The notes under the pieces were generated by a model. That model ran no database searches. It saw only the letters and a list, made by a program, of their open reading frames with translations, and was not told the origin of the DNA. Below, one piece after another: positions 63,363 through 64,000 of a stretch of 64,000 bases of DNA. The position numbers and the translations under genes were made by a program. Origin of the DNA: Onthophagus taurus (lineage: Eukaryota; Arthropoda; Insecta; Coleoptera; Scarabaeidae); assembly GCF_036711975.1 (NCBI RefSeq), contig NC_091971.1:751501-815500 (forward strand), given 5' to 3'. Positions within the stretch are counted from its first letter, which is position 1. The number at the start of each line of letters is the position of its first letter.

Positions 63363-64000
63363 TTACTGAGGGTTGGGTTGAGGTGGATAATTATATCCGT
63401 ACTGCCCTTGGGGAGGTGGAGGACCTTGCGCAGCCGGAGGTCTCGGATATTGATAACCTTGAGGTTGCGATCCATACTGAGGATGAGGCGGATACCCAGG
63501 TTGGGGAGGATAATAATTATTTGACGGTGCATTTGGGGGATAAGCTTGATTTGGGGGCGGTGTAAATCCAGTGTTTGAAGGTTGAGAATTTGGAGGGTAT
63601 GGAGTTTGAGAATACGGTTGAGATGTTGGAGGAGGTGGAGCGGAAGTTGCTGCTGGTGGGGGATTACTTGCTGGGGGTCCTCCTGCGAAAGGTGGAGATT
63701 GAGCGTTGTTTGGTGGGAAATTATTCGGGCCGGGGCTGGGTTGATTATAATTTTGAGTTGTTTGTGGTTGACTTGATGGGGGTGGTGGATAACCACCTTG
63801 TTGGGGTGGATAACCAGGTTGAGGAGGATAATTTTGAGGCGCTGTAGAGTTTTGATAGGGTGGATTTGCAGGGGGAGCTCCATAAGTACTTCCTTGGGAT
63901 GGTGGGGCATTTGGGGGTGGTGGATATGGCCCTGATTGTGGCGGCGCTGTATTTGGGGGTGGTGGAGTACCATAACCGGGTTGAGGATAATTATTATGAG
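63363..64000 (-). CDS. C-terminal part of an unidentified proline-rich protein, 5' end outside window
   Basis: One open minus-strand frame of 211 codons runs from the right edge to a TAA at 63363-63365. It is almost entirely P, Q, Y, N, G and S: blocks such as NNYPQPGYGTPPPPNTAPP, YPPQPGYPPQQGGYPPPP and GPPPPQGQYGYNYPPQPNPQ at the end. There is no globular domain in the visible part. Such tails occur in ESCRT-associated proteins (ALIX, HRS), RNA-binding proteins and chromatin factors; the visible portion does not distinguish these. Repeated PPxY-like and PGYPP motifs could bind WW or UEV domains. The other open minus frame here is rich in H, I, Q and L and is a shadow of this one. Confidence 0.7.
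   Translation of the reverse strand, partial: HNNYPQPGYGTPPPPNTAPPQSGPYPPPPNAPPSQGSTYGAPPANPPYQNSTAPQNYPPQPGYPPQQGGYPPPPSSQPQTTQNYNQPSPGPNNFPPNNAQSPPFAGGPPASNPPPAATSAPPPPTSQPYSQTPYPPNSQPSNTGFTPPPNQAYPPNAPSNNYYPPQPGYPPHPQYGSQPQGYQYPRPPAAQGPPPPQGQYGYNYPPQPNPQ

Noticed and set aside
63314-63973. 219-codon minus-strand frame rich in H, I, Q and L
   Set aside because: It is the off-frame reading of the proline-rich C-terminal exon, which has the better composition and a sensible end.

Overview
This window is animal nuclear DNA, and almost certainly insect. It is AT-rich, its genes have short GT-AG introns (about 50 bp to several kb), and it holds single-copy metazoan genes with insect-style structures among many small DNA-transposon relics. 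Coleoptera is my guess from the general look; nothing here proves the order. I saw no operons, CRISPR arrays, tRNAs, rRNAs or retrovirus-like elements. Exon borders were read by eye from splice sites, reading phase and family resemblance.

Layout. 1-5600: NOB1 (minus, runs off the left edge), RBBP5 (minus) and an unidentified membrane-type protein (plus), with two local tandem duplications. 5727-9672: two tandem GH27 alpha-N-acetylgalactosaminidase/alpha-galactosidase genes. 10352-19165: a UBE2J2-type ER ubiquitin-conjugating enzyme, a class I glucose transporter (minus), a small acidic unknown (minus) and the SUMO-activating subunit SAE1/Aos1. 21751-41830: one 17-exon eIF4G gene (minus, 1,753 residues predicted). 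Its introns hold stacks of DNA transposons, a palindromic TCTAG-rich satellite and an apparent internal promoter with an alternative first exon. 45206-50416: LZIC, RpL13A and WDFY2. 51422-57753: an EMSY homologue whose third intron contains a Tigger element and whose last codons come from a MITE. 59060-61107: a 5'-truncated LINE ending in an inverted copy of part of itself. 61469-63126: a divergent PKA catalytic-subunit paralogue. 63363-64000: the C-terminal end of a proline-rich protein (minus).

The host genes are unrelated housekeeping and signalling genes: ribosome biogenesis and translation (NOB1, RpL13A, eIF4G), chromatin (RBBP5, EMSY), ubiquitin/SUMO (UBE2J2, SAE1), lysosomal glycan breakdown (GH27 pair), sugar import, and endosomal or kinase signalling (WDFY2, PKA-like). 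No shared pathway is implied.

The most informative observations are these: an alternative eIF4G first exon whose splice phase fits exactly; a TTA-flanked insertion for which a second MITE copy in the window gives the empty site; the EMSY stop codon supplied by a MITE terminal repeat; a palindromic repeat family at eight loci; a LINE with a self-inverted 3' end; and a triplication covering the RBBP5 3' end and NOB1 first exon.
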